A stretch of 8,245 nt of DNA from an uncultured Anaerolineaceae bacterium (GTDB lineage Bacteria; Chloroflexota; Anaerolineae; Anaerolineales; Anaerolineaceae): NCBI GenBank assembly GCA_937907495.1, contig CALESS010000472.1, positions 1 to 8,245 on the forward strand, in the 5' to 3' direction. Under the pieces are notes generated by a model. That model did not search any database, was not told where the DNA came from, and saw only the letters and a list, made by a program, of their open reading frames with translations. The number at the start of each line of letters is the position of its first letter. The stretch's first letter is position 1. Made by a program: the position numbers and the translations under genes. Positions 1 through 5,875 of the stretch are shown piece by piece.

Positions 1-436
1 TGCTTAAATCCACCCAGTAACCAATGCGATCCGTCAGGCGCTCCCACTCCTGGATATAAGTAAAAGCAGATTGCCGGCATAGTTCATTGAATTTGGCGAT
101 GCCATAGTCCTCAATCTGCTGCTTGTTGGTAAAGCCCAGCTTCTTCTCCACTTCAATTTCCACCGGCAATCCATGTGTATCCCAACCACCGCGGCGGGCA
201 ACATGATAGCCGCGCATCGTTTTATAGCGCGGGAAGATATCCTTGAAGGCGCGGGATAAGATGTGGTGCACGCCGGGCCGGCCATTCGCGGTGGGCGGGC
301 CTTCGTAGAAAACGTACTCTGGTTTACCTTCGCGCTCGCTCAGCGTTTTTTGAAAAACTGAATGCGAATTCCAAAAGCGCAGGATGCCTTCTTCCATTAC
401 AGTCACGTTCAATTTGGGTGAAACAGGTCGAAACAT
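1..436 (-). CDS. ileS: Isoleucyl-tRNA synthetase, type 2 (N-terminal part, cut by window edge)
   Basis: This is the first 145 codons of a class I aminoacyl-tRNA synthetase that charges tRNA-Ile in the cytoplasm; the rest lies beyond position 1. The ATG at 434-436 is preceded by GGAGG (441-445) at four bases. Visible blocks are YEGPPTANG (residues 44-52), the HIGH-equivalent GVHH (55-58), FKDIFPRYKTM (64-74) and GWDTHGLPVE (84-93), the last being typical of IleRS. The HIGH motif reads G-V-H-H instead of H-x-G-H; Bacteroidetes-like and eukaryote-like (IleRS2) enzymes carry such a form. ValRS and LeuRS are less likely because of the GWDTHGLPVEIEVEK block and because the leader upstream is an isoleucine T-box. 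The editing domain, KMSKS loop and anticodon-binding domain are not in view. The family call is very secure; the IleRS2 assignment is strong but rests on this N-terminal segment only. Confidence 0.96.
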   Translation of the reverse strand, partial: MFRPVSPKLNVTVMEEGILRFWNSHSVFQKTLSEREGKPEYVFYEGPPTANGRPGVHHILSRAFKDIFPRYKTMRGYHVARRGGWDTHGLPVEIEVEKKLGFTNKQQIEDYGIAKFNELCRQSAFTYIQEWERLTDRIGYWVDLS

Positions 437-463
437 TCAGCCTCCAAGAATTTTCCTTAAATG

Positions 464-493
464 AAAAGCTCTCATCCCACCAGGGACGAGAGC
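464..493 (-). terminator. Intrinsic terminator of the ileS T-box
   Basis: On the minus strand GCTCTCGTCCC (493-483) and GGGATGAGAGC (478-468) form an 11-bp stem with one G-U pair and a four-base loop, followed at once by TTTT (467-464). The 5' arm contains the same bases (491-483) that pair with the T-box in the antiterminator, so the two structures exclude each other, as expected for attenuation control. The ileS start codon lies 28 bases after the T-tract. Confidence 0.93.
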
Positions 494-736
494 CAAAGTC
501 TCGCGGTACCACCCTGTTTCCTGCCATCAGGCAAGCACTCCACCAGGTGCATCAGATGATAGACCTGCGCCTTCATAACGGCTGGCGAAACCGGCGCACC
601 TACTGGCAAATCACTGCGTTCAGGTTGCAGCTCCGGAAGGATTTTCCGCTTTCGACTGTGCCCCGGCTCTCACCTTTTCCGGGTTCGCTGACATCCGTCA
701 GAAAACGTACTCGTTTCCATCAACGCTTTTTCGATT
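464..736 (-). promoter_or_regulatory. T-box riboswitch leader of ileS, isoleucine-specific, class I (transcriptional)
   Basis: This RNA leader senses uncharged tRNA-Ile and decides whether transcription continues into ileS. Reading the minus strand: Stem I begins at GCGUU (726-722, pairing with AACGC 620-616), then a K-turn/GAUGG segment (721-717) and the AGUA of the specifier loop (711-708). A helix CGUUUUC-U-GAC pairs with GUCGAAAGCG, and a distal CCCGG/CCGGG hairpin closes over a GGUGAGAG loop. The best specifier codon is AUC (642-640), an Ile codon. An AGUAGG...CCGG...CGUUAU stretch fits the Stem II region. Stem III is CAGGU (567-563) with ACCUG (548-544). The T-box AGGGUGGUACCGCGAGA lies at 515-499; its UGGU would pair with an ACCA tRNA end, and tRNA-Ile has discriminator A. 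The antiterminator pairs CAGGG (516-512) and CGAGA (503-499) with UCUCG (491-487) and CCCUG (485-481). Confidence 0.95.
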
Positions 737-742
737 GTACCT

Positions 743-771
743 ATTATCCCACAACCTTAACGAAATTGCAA
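743..771 (-). promoter_or_regulatory. Candidate sigma-70 promoter of the T-box/ileS unit
   Basis: Minus-strand TTGCAA (771-766, four of six consensus bases) and GATAAT (748-743, five of six) are separated by 17 bases, placing the start of transcription near 736, just before Stem I of the T-box. A second possible -10, TACAAT at 739-734, lacks a good -35. The -35 begins only four bases after the phosphorylase stop codon, and no terminator is visible between the two genes, so read-through from upstream into the T-box is also possible. Confidence 0.5.
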
Positions 772-775
772 CAAC

Positions 776-2080
776 TTATTCCACAACCCCGTAAAACAAG
801 GGCAGGGCTTCCACGGGCGTTTCGCTCCAGCGATGTGCCGCTTGCAGATGGGCGACCGCCGCGGCACACTTCGCTTCGTCATTCGCGAACACCGCAAACA
901 ATGGCTGTCCCTTTTCTACCCAATCCCCAACCTTATGGTAGATCATAATACCCACAGCCGGGTCCACCCTGTCAGATTTTTTGGCCCGCCCGGCGCCTAA
1001 CTCCACGGAGGTCTCCCCTACAGTGCGGGCATTAATTCCTGCCAGGTATCCACTGCGCTCGGCGCACACAACCTCCTCAATCCGGGCTTGAGCCATCAAT
1101 TGCGGATCATCCACCACCCGCACATCCCCGCCCTGGGTTTCCACCAATAGCCGGAAGCGTTGGAACGCCCGGTCATCGGCGATCGCCTGTTCGGCCATTT
1201 GCCGGCCTTCCACTGCATCTGCTGCTTTACCGCCCAGGGTCAACAGGTGACTGGCCACCACCAGGCAATGCTCGCGGAAATCCGCCGGTCCGCCACCCTT
1301 TAATGTTTCGATTGCCTCCACCACTTCCAACACATTCCCCACGGCAAACCCAAGTGGTTGATTCATGTCTGAGAGCAAACCAACTGCCCGCCGACCGCTT
1401 AATTTCGCAATTGCCACCATCACCTCGGCCAGTTGGCGGGCTGTATCCAAAGTCTCCATGAAGGCGCCAACCCCAACCTTCACATCCAGAACGATCGCCT
1501 GCGCTCCCGCTGCGATTTTCTTGCTCATAATGGAAGAGGCAATTAGAGGAATGGAAGGCACGGTTCCGGTCACGTCCCGCAGGGCATACAGCTTCCCATC
1601 CGCCGGTGCCAGGTCACCACTCTGACCGGTTAAGACCACCCCAATTTTCTTAAGCTGATCTATAAATTCTTCTGTGCTCAAATCAGTGCGATACCCGGGG
1701 ATGGATTCCATTTTGTCCACCGTTCCACCGCTGAAACCCAGCCCCCGGCCAGACATCTTCCCCACCGGCAAGCCGCAAGCCGCCACCACTGGTTCCACCA
1801 CCAGCGTGGTTTTATCGCCCACCCCCCCGGTGGAGTGCTTATCTACTGCGATGGGAACCACCCCGGTTAAATCCAGGGTATCTCCGGAGCGGGCCATGGC
1901 CATCGTCAGGTCGGTCGTCTCACGGTCGGTCATACCTTTCAACATCACCGCCATCGCCCAGGCAGAAACCTGGTAATCTGGAATTTCACCTTTGGTGAAG
2001 CCCTCCACAAAAAAATTAATTTCAGCCGGAGATAGCTCCTGGCCATCCCGCTTCTTAATGATGATATCTACAGCACGCAT
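776..2080 (-). CDS. pdp: Pyrimidine-nucleoside (thymidine/uridine) phosphorylase
   Basis: A cytoplasmic salvage enzyme of 434 residues that splits thymidine, and probably uridine, with phosphate to give free base and pentose-1-phosphate. The length matches the Gram-positive Pdp/DeoA family (about 430-440). The N-terminal helical domain holds KKRDGQELS (9-17). DKHSTGGVGDK (80-90) carries the catalytic His82, equivalent to His85 of E. coli DeoA. The family signature SGRGLGFSGGTVDKME spans 110-125. Arg168 (ALRDVTG), Ser183 and Lys187 (ASSIMSKK) match E. coli Arg171, Ser186 and Lys190. The C-terminal PYNP domain occupies about 345-420, including GAGRAKK. The HTGG of the signature is FSGG here, away from the listed catalytic residues. 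The ATG is preceded by GAGG with five-base spacing. Anthranilate phosphoribosyltransferase is excluded by the C-terminal domain. The sequence resembles Bacillus Pdp more than E. coli DeoA, so activity on both thymidine and uridine is likely but inferred. Confidence 0.96.
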   Translation of the reverse strand: MRAVDIIIKKRDGQELSPAEINFFVEGFTKGEIPDYQVSAWAMAVMLKGMTDRETTDLTMAMARSGDTLDLTGVVPIAVDKHSTGGVGDKTTLVVEPVVAACGLPVGKMSGRGLGFSGGTVDKMESIPGYRTDLSTEEFIDQLKKIGVVLTGQSGDLAPADGKLYALRDVTGTVPSIPLIASSIMSKKIAAGAQAIVLDVKVGVGAFMETLDTARQLAEVMVAIAKLSGRRAVGLLSDMNQPLGFAVGNVLEVVEAIETLKGGGPADFREHCLVVASHLLTLGGKAADAVEGRQMAEQAIADDRAFQRFRLLVETQGGDVRVVDDPQLMAQARIEEVVCAERSGYLAGINARTVGETSVELGAGRAKKSDRVDPAVGIMIYHKVGDWVEKGQPLFAVFANDEAKCAAAVAHLQAAHRWSETPVEALPLFYGVVE

Positions 2081-2117
2081 CGTTTCCTCGCTTACCTGGT
2101 TCGATAATTTACCATAT

Positions 2118-2148
2118 AGTATATCTCATCCAGCGGATTAAACAGCAA
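2118..2148 (-). promoter_or_regulatory. Candidate promoter of the phosphorylase gene
   Basis: Minus-strand TATACT (2123-2118) is a good -10; the best -35 is TTGCTG (2148-2143) with a long 19-base spacer, so the promoter would be weak. The -10 sits in a small odd palindrome (ATATA-C-TATAT), which could be an operator or simply AT-rich promoter DNA. The -35 overlaps the tail of the upstream terminator. Support for separate transcription comes mainly from that terminator and the 111-base gap. Confidence 0.35.
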
Positions 2149-2174
2149 AGGCCTGCCGGTTATTGGGCAGGCCT
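2149..2174 (-). terminator. Hairpin terminator after khpB, end of the rpmH operon
   Basis: A perfect 9-bp stem, AGGCCTGCC (2174-2166 read on the minus strand) with GGCAGGCCT (2157-2149), closes an 8-base loop. It begins 17 bases after the khpB stop codon. The run after the stem is TTTGCTGTTTAAT, so the U-tract is imperfect and termination may be partial or factor-assisted. The position between two genes and the strength of the stem make a terminator the best reading. Confidence 0.7.
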
Positions 2175-2191
2175 GTTGCCTGAAATTTCAT

Positions 2192-2935
2192 CTACTTCTT
2201 GAGGATGATCGTCACCTTGCGGTTCGGCTCTTCACCCACCGATTCCGTGCTCACCCGTGGATGATCCCGCAGTTCCAGGTGGATGATCCGCCGTTCACTG
2301 GCTGGCATGGGTTCCAGGGTCTGCCGCCGTCCGGTATGGATGGCCTGTTCCGCCATGCGCCGGGCGATCTGGCGCAATTGCCGTTCGCGGCGTAAACGGT
2401 AACCCTGCACATCAATCAGCAAGGGTACCCAGTGACCCAGTTCCTTGCCCAAAATCAGGCTGGTGATGTATTGCAGAGCATTTAAGACCTCGTTGCGTTT
2501 GCCGATTAAAATGCTCAGGTCATTTCCCTGGATATCCACCAGGACGACACGCTCATCCCGCTCATCGAGCGGATCAATGAAACGCGTTTCAACTTTGGCA
2601 AAGATGTGCATCTTCTCCAGCAGCCCCGCCACAACCTCGCGGGTTACTTGCAGGGTATTCACATCTTCTTCGGTTAACGGTTCGGTGGATTCCGGGATGG
2701 TTTCGACAATTTCTTCGATCACACTGGCGGTGGGCTTCCGGGCCCCACCTTCCAGGGAGAAGGTCAAACGCACCCGCGCCTGCCGGCTGCCCAGTCCAAA
2801 CAAGCCCCGGCTGCCGCTATCCAAAACCTCAACTTCCACTCCCTCGCGCTCCAGGCCAATCTCACTCAGCCCGCGGCTGACGGCTTCTTCCACAGTTGGA
2901 GCAATAATTTCTAGCGATGTTTTTTCCTGTCCCAT
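2192..2935 (-). CDS. khpB: KhpB/Jag RNA-binding protein (Jag_N, KH and R3H domains)
   Basis: A cytoplasmic RNA-binding protein of 247 residues, known in Firmicutes as the KhpA partner and a neighbour of yidC. The Jag_N domain covers about 6-60, with GLFGLGSRQARVRL (44-57) matching the family's GxxGxG...ARV motif. An acidic linker follows (about 70-95). The KH domain covers about 95-175, with the GxxG loop region LIGKRNEVLNALQ (143-155), and the R3H domain about 180-247, with R215-x3-H219 (ERRIIH) and the closing SVGEEPNRKV. The fourth residue of the KH loop is Asn148 where Jag proteins normally have Gly. I prefer the ATG at 2935 because GAAAGGGG lies at suitable distance; an in-frame GTG at 2950 would add five residues but leaves only three bases between AGGA and start. 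It is 20 bases after yidC (5 with the GTG start) and is the last gene before the operon terminator. Confidence 0.95.
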   Translation of the reverse strand: MGQEKTSLEIIAPTVEEAVSRGLSEIGLEREGVEVEVLDSGSRGLFGLGSRQARVRLTFSLEGGARKPTASVIEEIVETIPESTEPLTEEDVNTLQVTREVVAGLLEKMHIFAKVETRFIDPLDERDERVVLVDIQGNDLSILIGKRNEVLNALQYITSLILGKELGHWVPLLIDVQGYRLRRERQLRQIARRMAEQAIHTGRRQTLEPMPASERRIIHLELRDHPRVSTESVGEEPNRKVTIILKK

Positions 2936-2955
2936 AAGGGCCCCTTTCACGGTTC

Positions 2956-3741
2956 CTATTTCTTGACGGTGATTGCAGTGTCTTTTCGGCCTGGAATTAA
3001 ATTTTTCCAGTTCAATTTACCCAACAAAGCATACTGAAGGATACCAATCAGGTTGGATGCCACAAAATACAATGATAAACCCGAGGCGAAGGTCAGAGCC
3101 AGATAACCCATCAGGACCGGCATATACAGGTTCATCATGTTGCCCATCATCGCACCCTGGTCATTCTTGCCGGTTGAGGGCGGGGTGATCAACTTGCTCT
3201 GTACGTAAGTGGTGATAACCACCACAATCGCCAGCACCGGGATGCCAAAGCTCAGCCCAGGGATAAACAAGCGTTCTGGCTGACCCAGGTCCATCCACAA
3301 AAACCGGCTTTGAAGCGGAATGAGGGTAGCCGGATCCAAAAATCCAGGGTAAATGTGCCGTACCAGGGCCAGAAGTTCAATCGGGGTGGAAGCCATGGCC
3401 TTCACCACTGCCTGGTACAGGCCGATAATAATCGGGAACTGGATCAGCGTTGGCAGACAGGAAGAAAACGGACTAATCCCCAGCTCCTTATACAAGGCCA
3501 TTTGCTCCTGGGCCAATTTTTCCTTATCGCCCTTATACTTTTCTTGTATCTCCTGCCATTTTTTGTTTTTCTGCAATTCTTGCATGGCGGTGGAGCCCTT
3601 GATTTGCGAAACCATCAAAGGGTGCGTGATGAGACGGATCAGAATGGTGAACAGGATAATGGCAATGCCAAAGTTCCCCACCAGGCTGTAAATCCATAGC
3701 AGCGCATTGATAAACGGTTTAATAATAATCGCATCCCACAT
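2956..3741 (-). CDS. yidC: Membrane protein insertase YidC, short monoderm type
   Basis: A YidC/Oxa1/Alb3 insertase of 261 residues that puts membrane proteins into the cytoplasmic membrane, alone or with SecYEG. The N-terminus goes straight into the first core helix (about 12-38), with the conserved hydrophilic-groove Arg at 36 (TILIRLITHP). Next come a charged cytoplasmic hairpin with coiled-coil character (about 45-90), hydrophobic segments at about 92-115, 160-183 and 203-240 (NLYMPVLMGYLALTFASGLSLYF), and a basic tail. The large periplasmic P1 domain of Gram-negative YidC (about 540-residue proteins) is absent. There is also no lipobox signal peptide of the SpoIIIJ kind; the start ATG is only about ten residues before the first helix. 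The gene lies 12 bases after the lipoprotein gene and just before khpB, the standard yidC-jag pair. The family is certain. Confidence 0.97.
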   Translation of the reverse strand: MWDAIIIKPFINALLWIYSLVGNFGIAIILFTILIRLITHPLMVSQIKGSTAMQELQKNKKWQEIQEKYKGDKEKLAQEQMALYKELGISPFSSCLPTLIQFPIIIGLYQAVVKAMASTPIELLALVRHIYPGFLDPATLIPLQSRFLWMDLGQPERLFIPGLSFGIPVLAIVVVITTYVQSKLITPPSTGKNDQGAMMGNMMNLYMPVLMGYLALTFASGLSLYFVASNLIGILQYALLGKLNWKNLIPGRKDTAITVKK

Positions 3742-3753
3742 GGTTAACCTACC

Positions 3754-4815
3754 TTATTTTGCAGGGCTAAAAGACCAGATTTGATTACCGGAGAAATCGA
3801 GCGCGTATAGCAACTGTTCTGCGCCAACCGCCGCAATAATTACTTTTTCGCCGCTCACAACCGGGCTGGTGTAAAGTTTGGCATTCAGGAAGTCCTTCGT
3901 CCAAACCTTCGTTCCATCCAGGCTTAACCGAATGGCACTTCCGGCTTCGGTCACCACGACCAACCCATCCGGTATGAACGCCGGCCTGGCAATCATCGCC
4001 CCATTTACATCCACCTTCCAAAGCGTCTTGCCATTCTTGGCGTCCATTGCATAAAACGCCCCTTGTAAATCTCCAAAGTAGAGTGTCCCTTCATGAACGA
4101 CCATTCCCGACCAGACGGGCGAGGTGAGGGTCTGCTCCCACAGGATCGTGCCCCTGGCAGAATCCACCGCCATTACCACATCTCCATTGGAAGCCAGGTA
4201 AAGAACGCCTTCCTCATCCAGTTCGGGGGTGCCTACAATAGCGCCTTTGGCGTCCACCTTCCAGAGCATTTCTCCCGTTTTCAGGTTAAGGGCATACAAG
4301 AAGTGGTCCATGGAAGCCACATAAACTTTCACGCCATCACTGACCGGTTGCGCCCAAATGGCACCATCGGTTTCGAACTTCCAGTTGAGACCAAATTGCG
4401 GGTCCAAAGAATACAGGTAATAATCCGCAGAGGGTGCCAGTACCCCATTCTCAATGACCAGTGGATCACCCACATAGCGGTTCTTGGCTCCCGAAAATTG
4501 CTGCACCATTTCACCGCTGTTGCGGTTGATTTTGTAAAAAGTGCTGCCAAAATCACCCACATACACCGCATCACTGCTGATGGCTGGTGAGGCATAATAT
4601 TGTTTGCGGTTATCTGCTTTTGCCGGGTAGCGCCAGATTAAGCTGCCATTATCAGCGTTGATGGCATACACACTGGTAGAGTAGGACATGTAGAGCGTAC
4701 CCTCATCCACCGTCAGTCCGGGCCAACTGGTGGCAATCCCGGCGGAGGACGTACAGGCTGAGAGCATCAGGCTGGCAGCCAGGAGGATTGAAATTAAGAT
4801 CAAAGATCGTCGCAT
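3754..4815 (-). CDS. Lipoprotein with PQQ-like (BamB-type) beta-propeller
   Basis: A predicted exported lipoprotein of 353 residues: MRR, a hydrophobic h-region (4-17) and the lipobox LSAC with Cys21. The mature part consists of repeating strands of the form Y/LYAI(D/N)...G...LW, about eight times: LIWRY (59-63), MVQQF, LNWKF, MLWKV, ILWEQ, TLWKV, KVWTK and QIWSF. This fits an eight-bladed propeller of the PQQ_2/BamB type; the second blade lacks the docking Trp. There are no dehydrogenase catalytic features in view, so a scaffold or binding role is more likely than an enzyme. It sits between yidD (38 bases upstream) and yidC (12 bases downstream) on the same strand, so it is probably co-transcribed with the insertion machinery. 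If the host has one membrane, BamB's usual partner BamA would be missing; a role at the outer face beside YidC is my inference. The fold is secure, the function is not known. Confidence 0.9.
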   Translation of the reverse strand: MRRSLILISILLAASLMLSACTSSAGIATSWPGLTVDEGTLYMSYSTSVYAINADNGSLIWRYPAKADNRKQYYASPAISSDAVYVGDFGSTFYKINRNSGEMVQQFSGAKNRYVGDPLVIENGVLAPSADYYLYSLDPQFGLNWKFETDGAIWAQPVSDGVKVYVASMDHFLYALNLKTGEMLWKVDAKGAIVGTPELDEEGVLYLASNGDVVMAVDSARGTILWEQTLTSPVWSGMVVHEGTLYFGDLQGAFYAMDAKNGKTLWKVDVNGAMIARPAFIPDGLVVVTEAGSAIRLSLDGTKVWTKDFLNAKLYTSPVVSGEKVIIAAVGAEQLLYALDFSGNQIWSFSPAK

Positions 4816-4853
4816 AGGTTAATTCCGTTGTTTTTCAATTAGTTCGTTCGCAA

Positions 4854-5135
4854 TCAAGGCACCGGGTCGTACCCGCCCGGGTTGAAGGGGTTACAGCGCA
4901 GCACTCGCCAGATTGCCATTCCAGTGCCTTTGAACGCGCCATATTTATAAATTGCCTGGTAACCATAATGAGAGCAGGAGGGGTAGAAGCGGCAAGTGTC
5001 TTCTGGCAGGCTTTTGGACAGGGTGTTTTGGTAGGCCCGAATGAGGGCCAGAAGGACCCACTGGAATGCATTCCAGCCCGTGAAGCGCAAATCCCGCAAC
5101 CGGGGCTCATTCGGGTAATTATCCTCGCCGTTCAC
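4854..5135 (-). CDS. yidD: Membrane protein insertion efficiency factor YidD
   Basis: A small membrane-associated protein of 93 residues that assists YidC-dependent insertion. After about 20 extra N-terminal residues comes the amphipathic helix [16 protein letters not shown] (26-41). The family core follows: [11 protein letters not shown] with Cys48 and Cys54, a helix with [10 protein letters not shown] (61-70), then WRVLRCNP with Cys81 and the closing GGYDPVP. All three conserved cysteines are present. The start is GTG at 5135, six bases after the rnpA stop, with GGAAG about 11 bases upstream, a rather distant ribosome site that suggests translational coupling to rnpA. There is no alternative ATG before the conserved core. 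Length is close to the usual 70-100. Confidence 0.96.
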   Translation of the reverse strand: MNGEDNYPNEPRLRDLRFTGWNAFQWVLLALIRAYQNTLSKSLPEDTCRFYPSCSHYGYQAIYKYGAFKGTGMAIWRVLRCNPFNPGGYDPVP

Positions 5136-5141
5136 TTCTGA

Positions 5142-5486
5142 TCAAACTTCCGGTTCTTCCAGCAGGCGGGCTTTTTTGAGGAGGGTTTGCAGAGCAAGGA
5201 GCAGTTCAGGCCAACTGACCTTCAAAATCGGCTGACGGGCGATGAGGATGATATTCCATCCCGGCGGGATTCTTGGCATAAACTGGTCAATGGCGGCCCG
5301 TAAGCGGCGCTTTGCCCGGTTCCGTTCTACCGCCGATCCCACCGATCTGCCGGCCGTAACCCCAATTTTTAAACCGTCTGGCGTTGGGCTTGCGACCAAC
5401 ACAAGAAGCGGGTGAGCGGAAGATTTTCCAATCTGCCGCACCCGCTTAAATTCGGTTGAACTCCTCAGGCGAAACCTTCGTTTCAC
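5142..5486 (-). CDS. rnpA: Ribonuclease P protein component
   Basis: A basic protein of 114 residues that binds the RNase P RNA and helps remove 5' leaders from pre-tRNAs. The signature RNRAKRRLR (55-63) is the RNR motif of the family. It is preceded by KIGVTAGRSVGSAVE (40-54), equivalent to the usual GxxVSKKVGNAV strand-turn, with Arg47 in place of the first Lys. The N-terminal LRSSTEFKRV (7-16) matches the family's opening helix, and INxILIAR-like WNIILIARQP (77-86) fits the central strand. The start is GTG at 5486 with AAAGGA six bases upstream; no better ATG exists. It follows rpmH after 90 bases, the classic rpmH-rnpA order, and precedes yidD by 6 bases. Confidence 0.96.
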   Translation of the reverse strand: MKRRFRLRSSTEFKRVRQIGKSSAHPLLVLVASPTPDGLKIGVTAGRSVGSAVERNRAKRRLRAAIDQFMPRIPPGWNIILIARQPILKVSWPELLLALQTLLKKARLLEEPEV

Positions 5487-5576
5487 CTATTTTCCTTTTC
5501 ACTGATCTCGCTAAAAACTGGTTGAAATTCACGCTCACCCACCGGTAAGATAATCCCAACCTGCTGTGGATTGTTT

Positions 5577-5747
5577 CTACCACTTCACGTGTTTGACGTG
5601 GTTGTTGGCGCTCACAGTCAATACCCGGCGGCCACGCAAACGACGCCGCTTCAATACCTCGCGGCCATCTGCTGTAGCCATGCGCGCTCGAAATCCGTGT
5701 ACCCGGACGCGGCGGCGAATCTTCGGTTGATAAGTACGTTTTACCAT
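5577..5747 (-). CDS. rpmH: Large ribosomal subunit protein bL34, with extended C-terminus
   Basis: A very small basic ribosomal protein, 56 residues from the preferred [14 protein letters not shown] and HGFRARMAT, followed by [13 protein letters not shown] and LTVS, match bL34 almost throughout. Typical bL34 is 44-47 residues and ends about at LTVS(K); this one continues with ten residues, [11 protein letters not shown] choose the ATG at 5747 because AAGGA lies six bases upstream; the ATG two codons earlier (5753) directly touches that AAGGA and would add Met-Ala. The gene is too short for a 60-codon ORF filter and so is easily missed. It is the first gene of the operon with rnpA, yidD, the lipoprotein, yidC and khpB, and has a strong promoter and a structured leader upstream. 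dnaA, the usual upstream neighbour, is absent. Confidence 0.97.
   Translation of the reverse strand: MVKRTYQPKIRRRVRVHGFRARMATADGREVLKRRRLRGRRVLTVSANNHVKHVKW
5579..5602 (-). repeat. Imperfect inverted repeat over the rpmH stop codon
   Basis: On the minus strand ACCACGTCA (5602-5594) and TGAAGTGGT (5587-5579) can pair over eight of nine positions around a six-base loop. There is no T-run after it, so it is not a standard terminator. It could be a partial attenuator or processing site that sets the rpmH to rnpA ratio, or chance within the extended L34 tail codons. Confidence 0.3.
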
Positions 5748-5770
5748 TGCCATTCCTTTCGATTCGTCAT
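5741..5770 (-). other. Possible nine-residue upstream ORF overlapping the rpmH start
   Basis: An ATG at 5770, preceded closely by GAAGGA, opens a frame encoding MTNRKEWQW. Its TAA (5743-5741) overlaps the beginning of rpmH, which starts at 5747 in another frame. Translation of it would end on top of the rpmH start and could couple or compete with L34 synthesis. It is too short for sequence statistics and may be chance. Confidence 0.2.
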
Positions 5771-5801
5771 AATTCCTTCAACCTGGTCCTGGCTGGCCGC
5801 C

Positions 5802-5841
5802 TTGCGAAGATCGGTGACTGATCACAAAACAACCTTCGCAA
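5802..5841 (-). promoter_or_regulatory. Two-tier hairpin in the rpmH leader
   Basis: In the leader between promoter and rpmH, TTGCGAAG (5841-5834 on the minus strand) and CTTCGCAA (5809-5802) are a perfect 8-bp inverted repeat. Within it, GTGA (5825-5822) and TCAC (5817-5814) form a second small stem over a four-base loop. No T-tract follows, so it is not an intrinsic terminator. A leader structure for autogenous control by L34 or for mRNA stability is possible. No named RNA family is recognised. Confidence 0.5.
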
Positions 5842-5875
5842 ACCGCCTACCCAGCCCCTACCAGGGCGACTGCAA

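Noticed and set aside
744..787. Two DnaA-box-like words, TTATCCCACA and TTATTCCACA
   Set aside because: Both carry an extra base relative to TTATCCACA, there are only two, no AT-rich unwinding region or dnaA is nearby, and the first overlaps the ileS promoter.
418..948. A 176-codon plus-strand open frame
   Set aside because: It runs antisense through the T-box leader and the end of the phosphorylase gene; the translation resembles no family, and the RNA structure on the other strand explains the conservation.
4093..4590. Plus-strand open frame of 165 codons opposite the propeller gene
   Set aside because: It is a shadow of the repetitive propeller coding sequence in reverse frame, without a ribosome site or recognisable domain.
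3754..4815. Propeller protein as a PQQ-dependent dehydrogenase
   Set aside because: It is far shorter than those enzymes (about 550-600 residues), lacks their catalytic and cofactor-binding features, and has a lipobox.
4816..4853. Possible promoter or control site in the yidD-lipoprotein gap
   Set aside because: Only 38 bases; a weak GGA ribosome site is visible but no -10/-35 pair or inverted repeat, so the gene is best seen as part of the operon.
5531..5556. Small hairpin CTTACC/GGTGAG between rpmH and rnpA
   Set aside because: Six base pairs with a G-U pair and no T-tract; too weak to call a terminator or control site.
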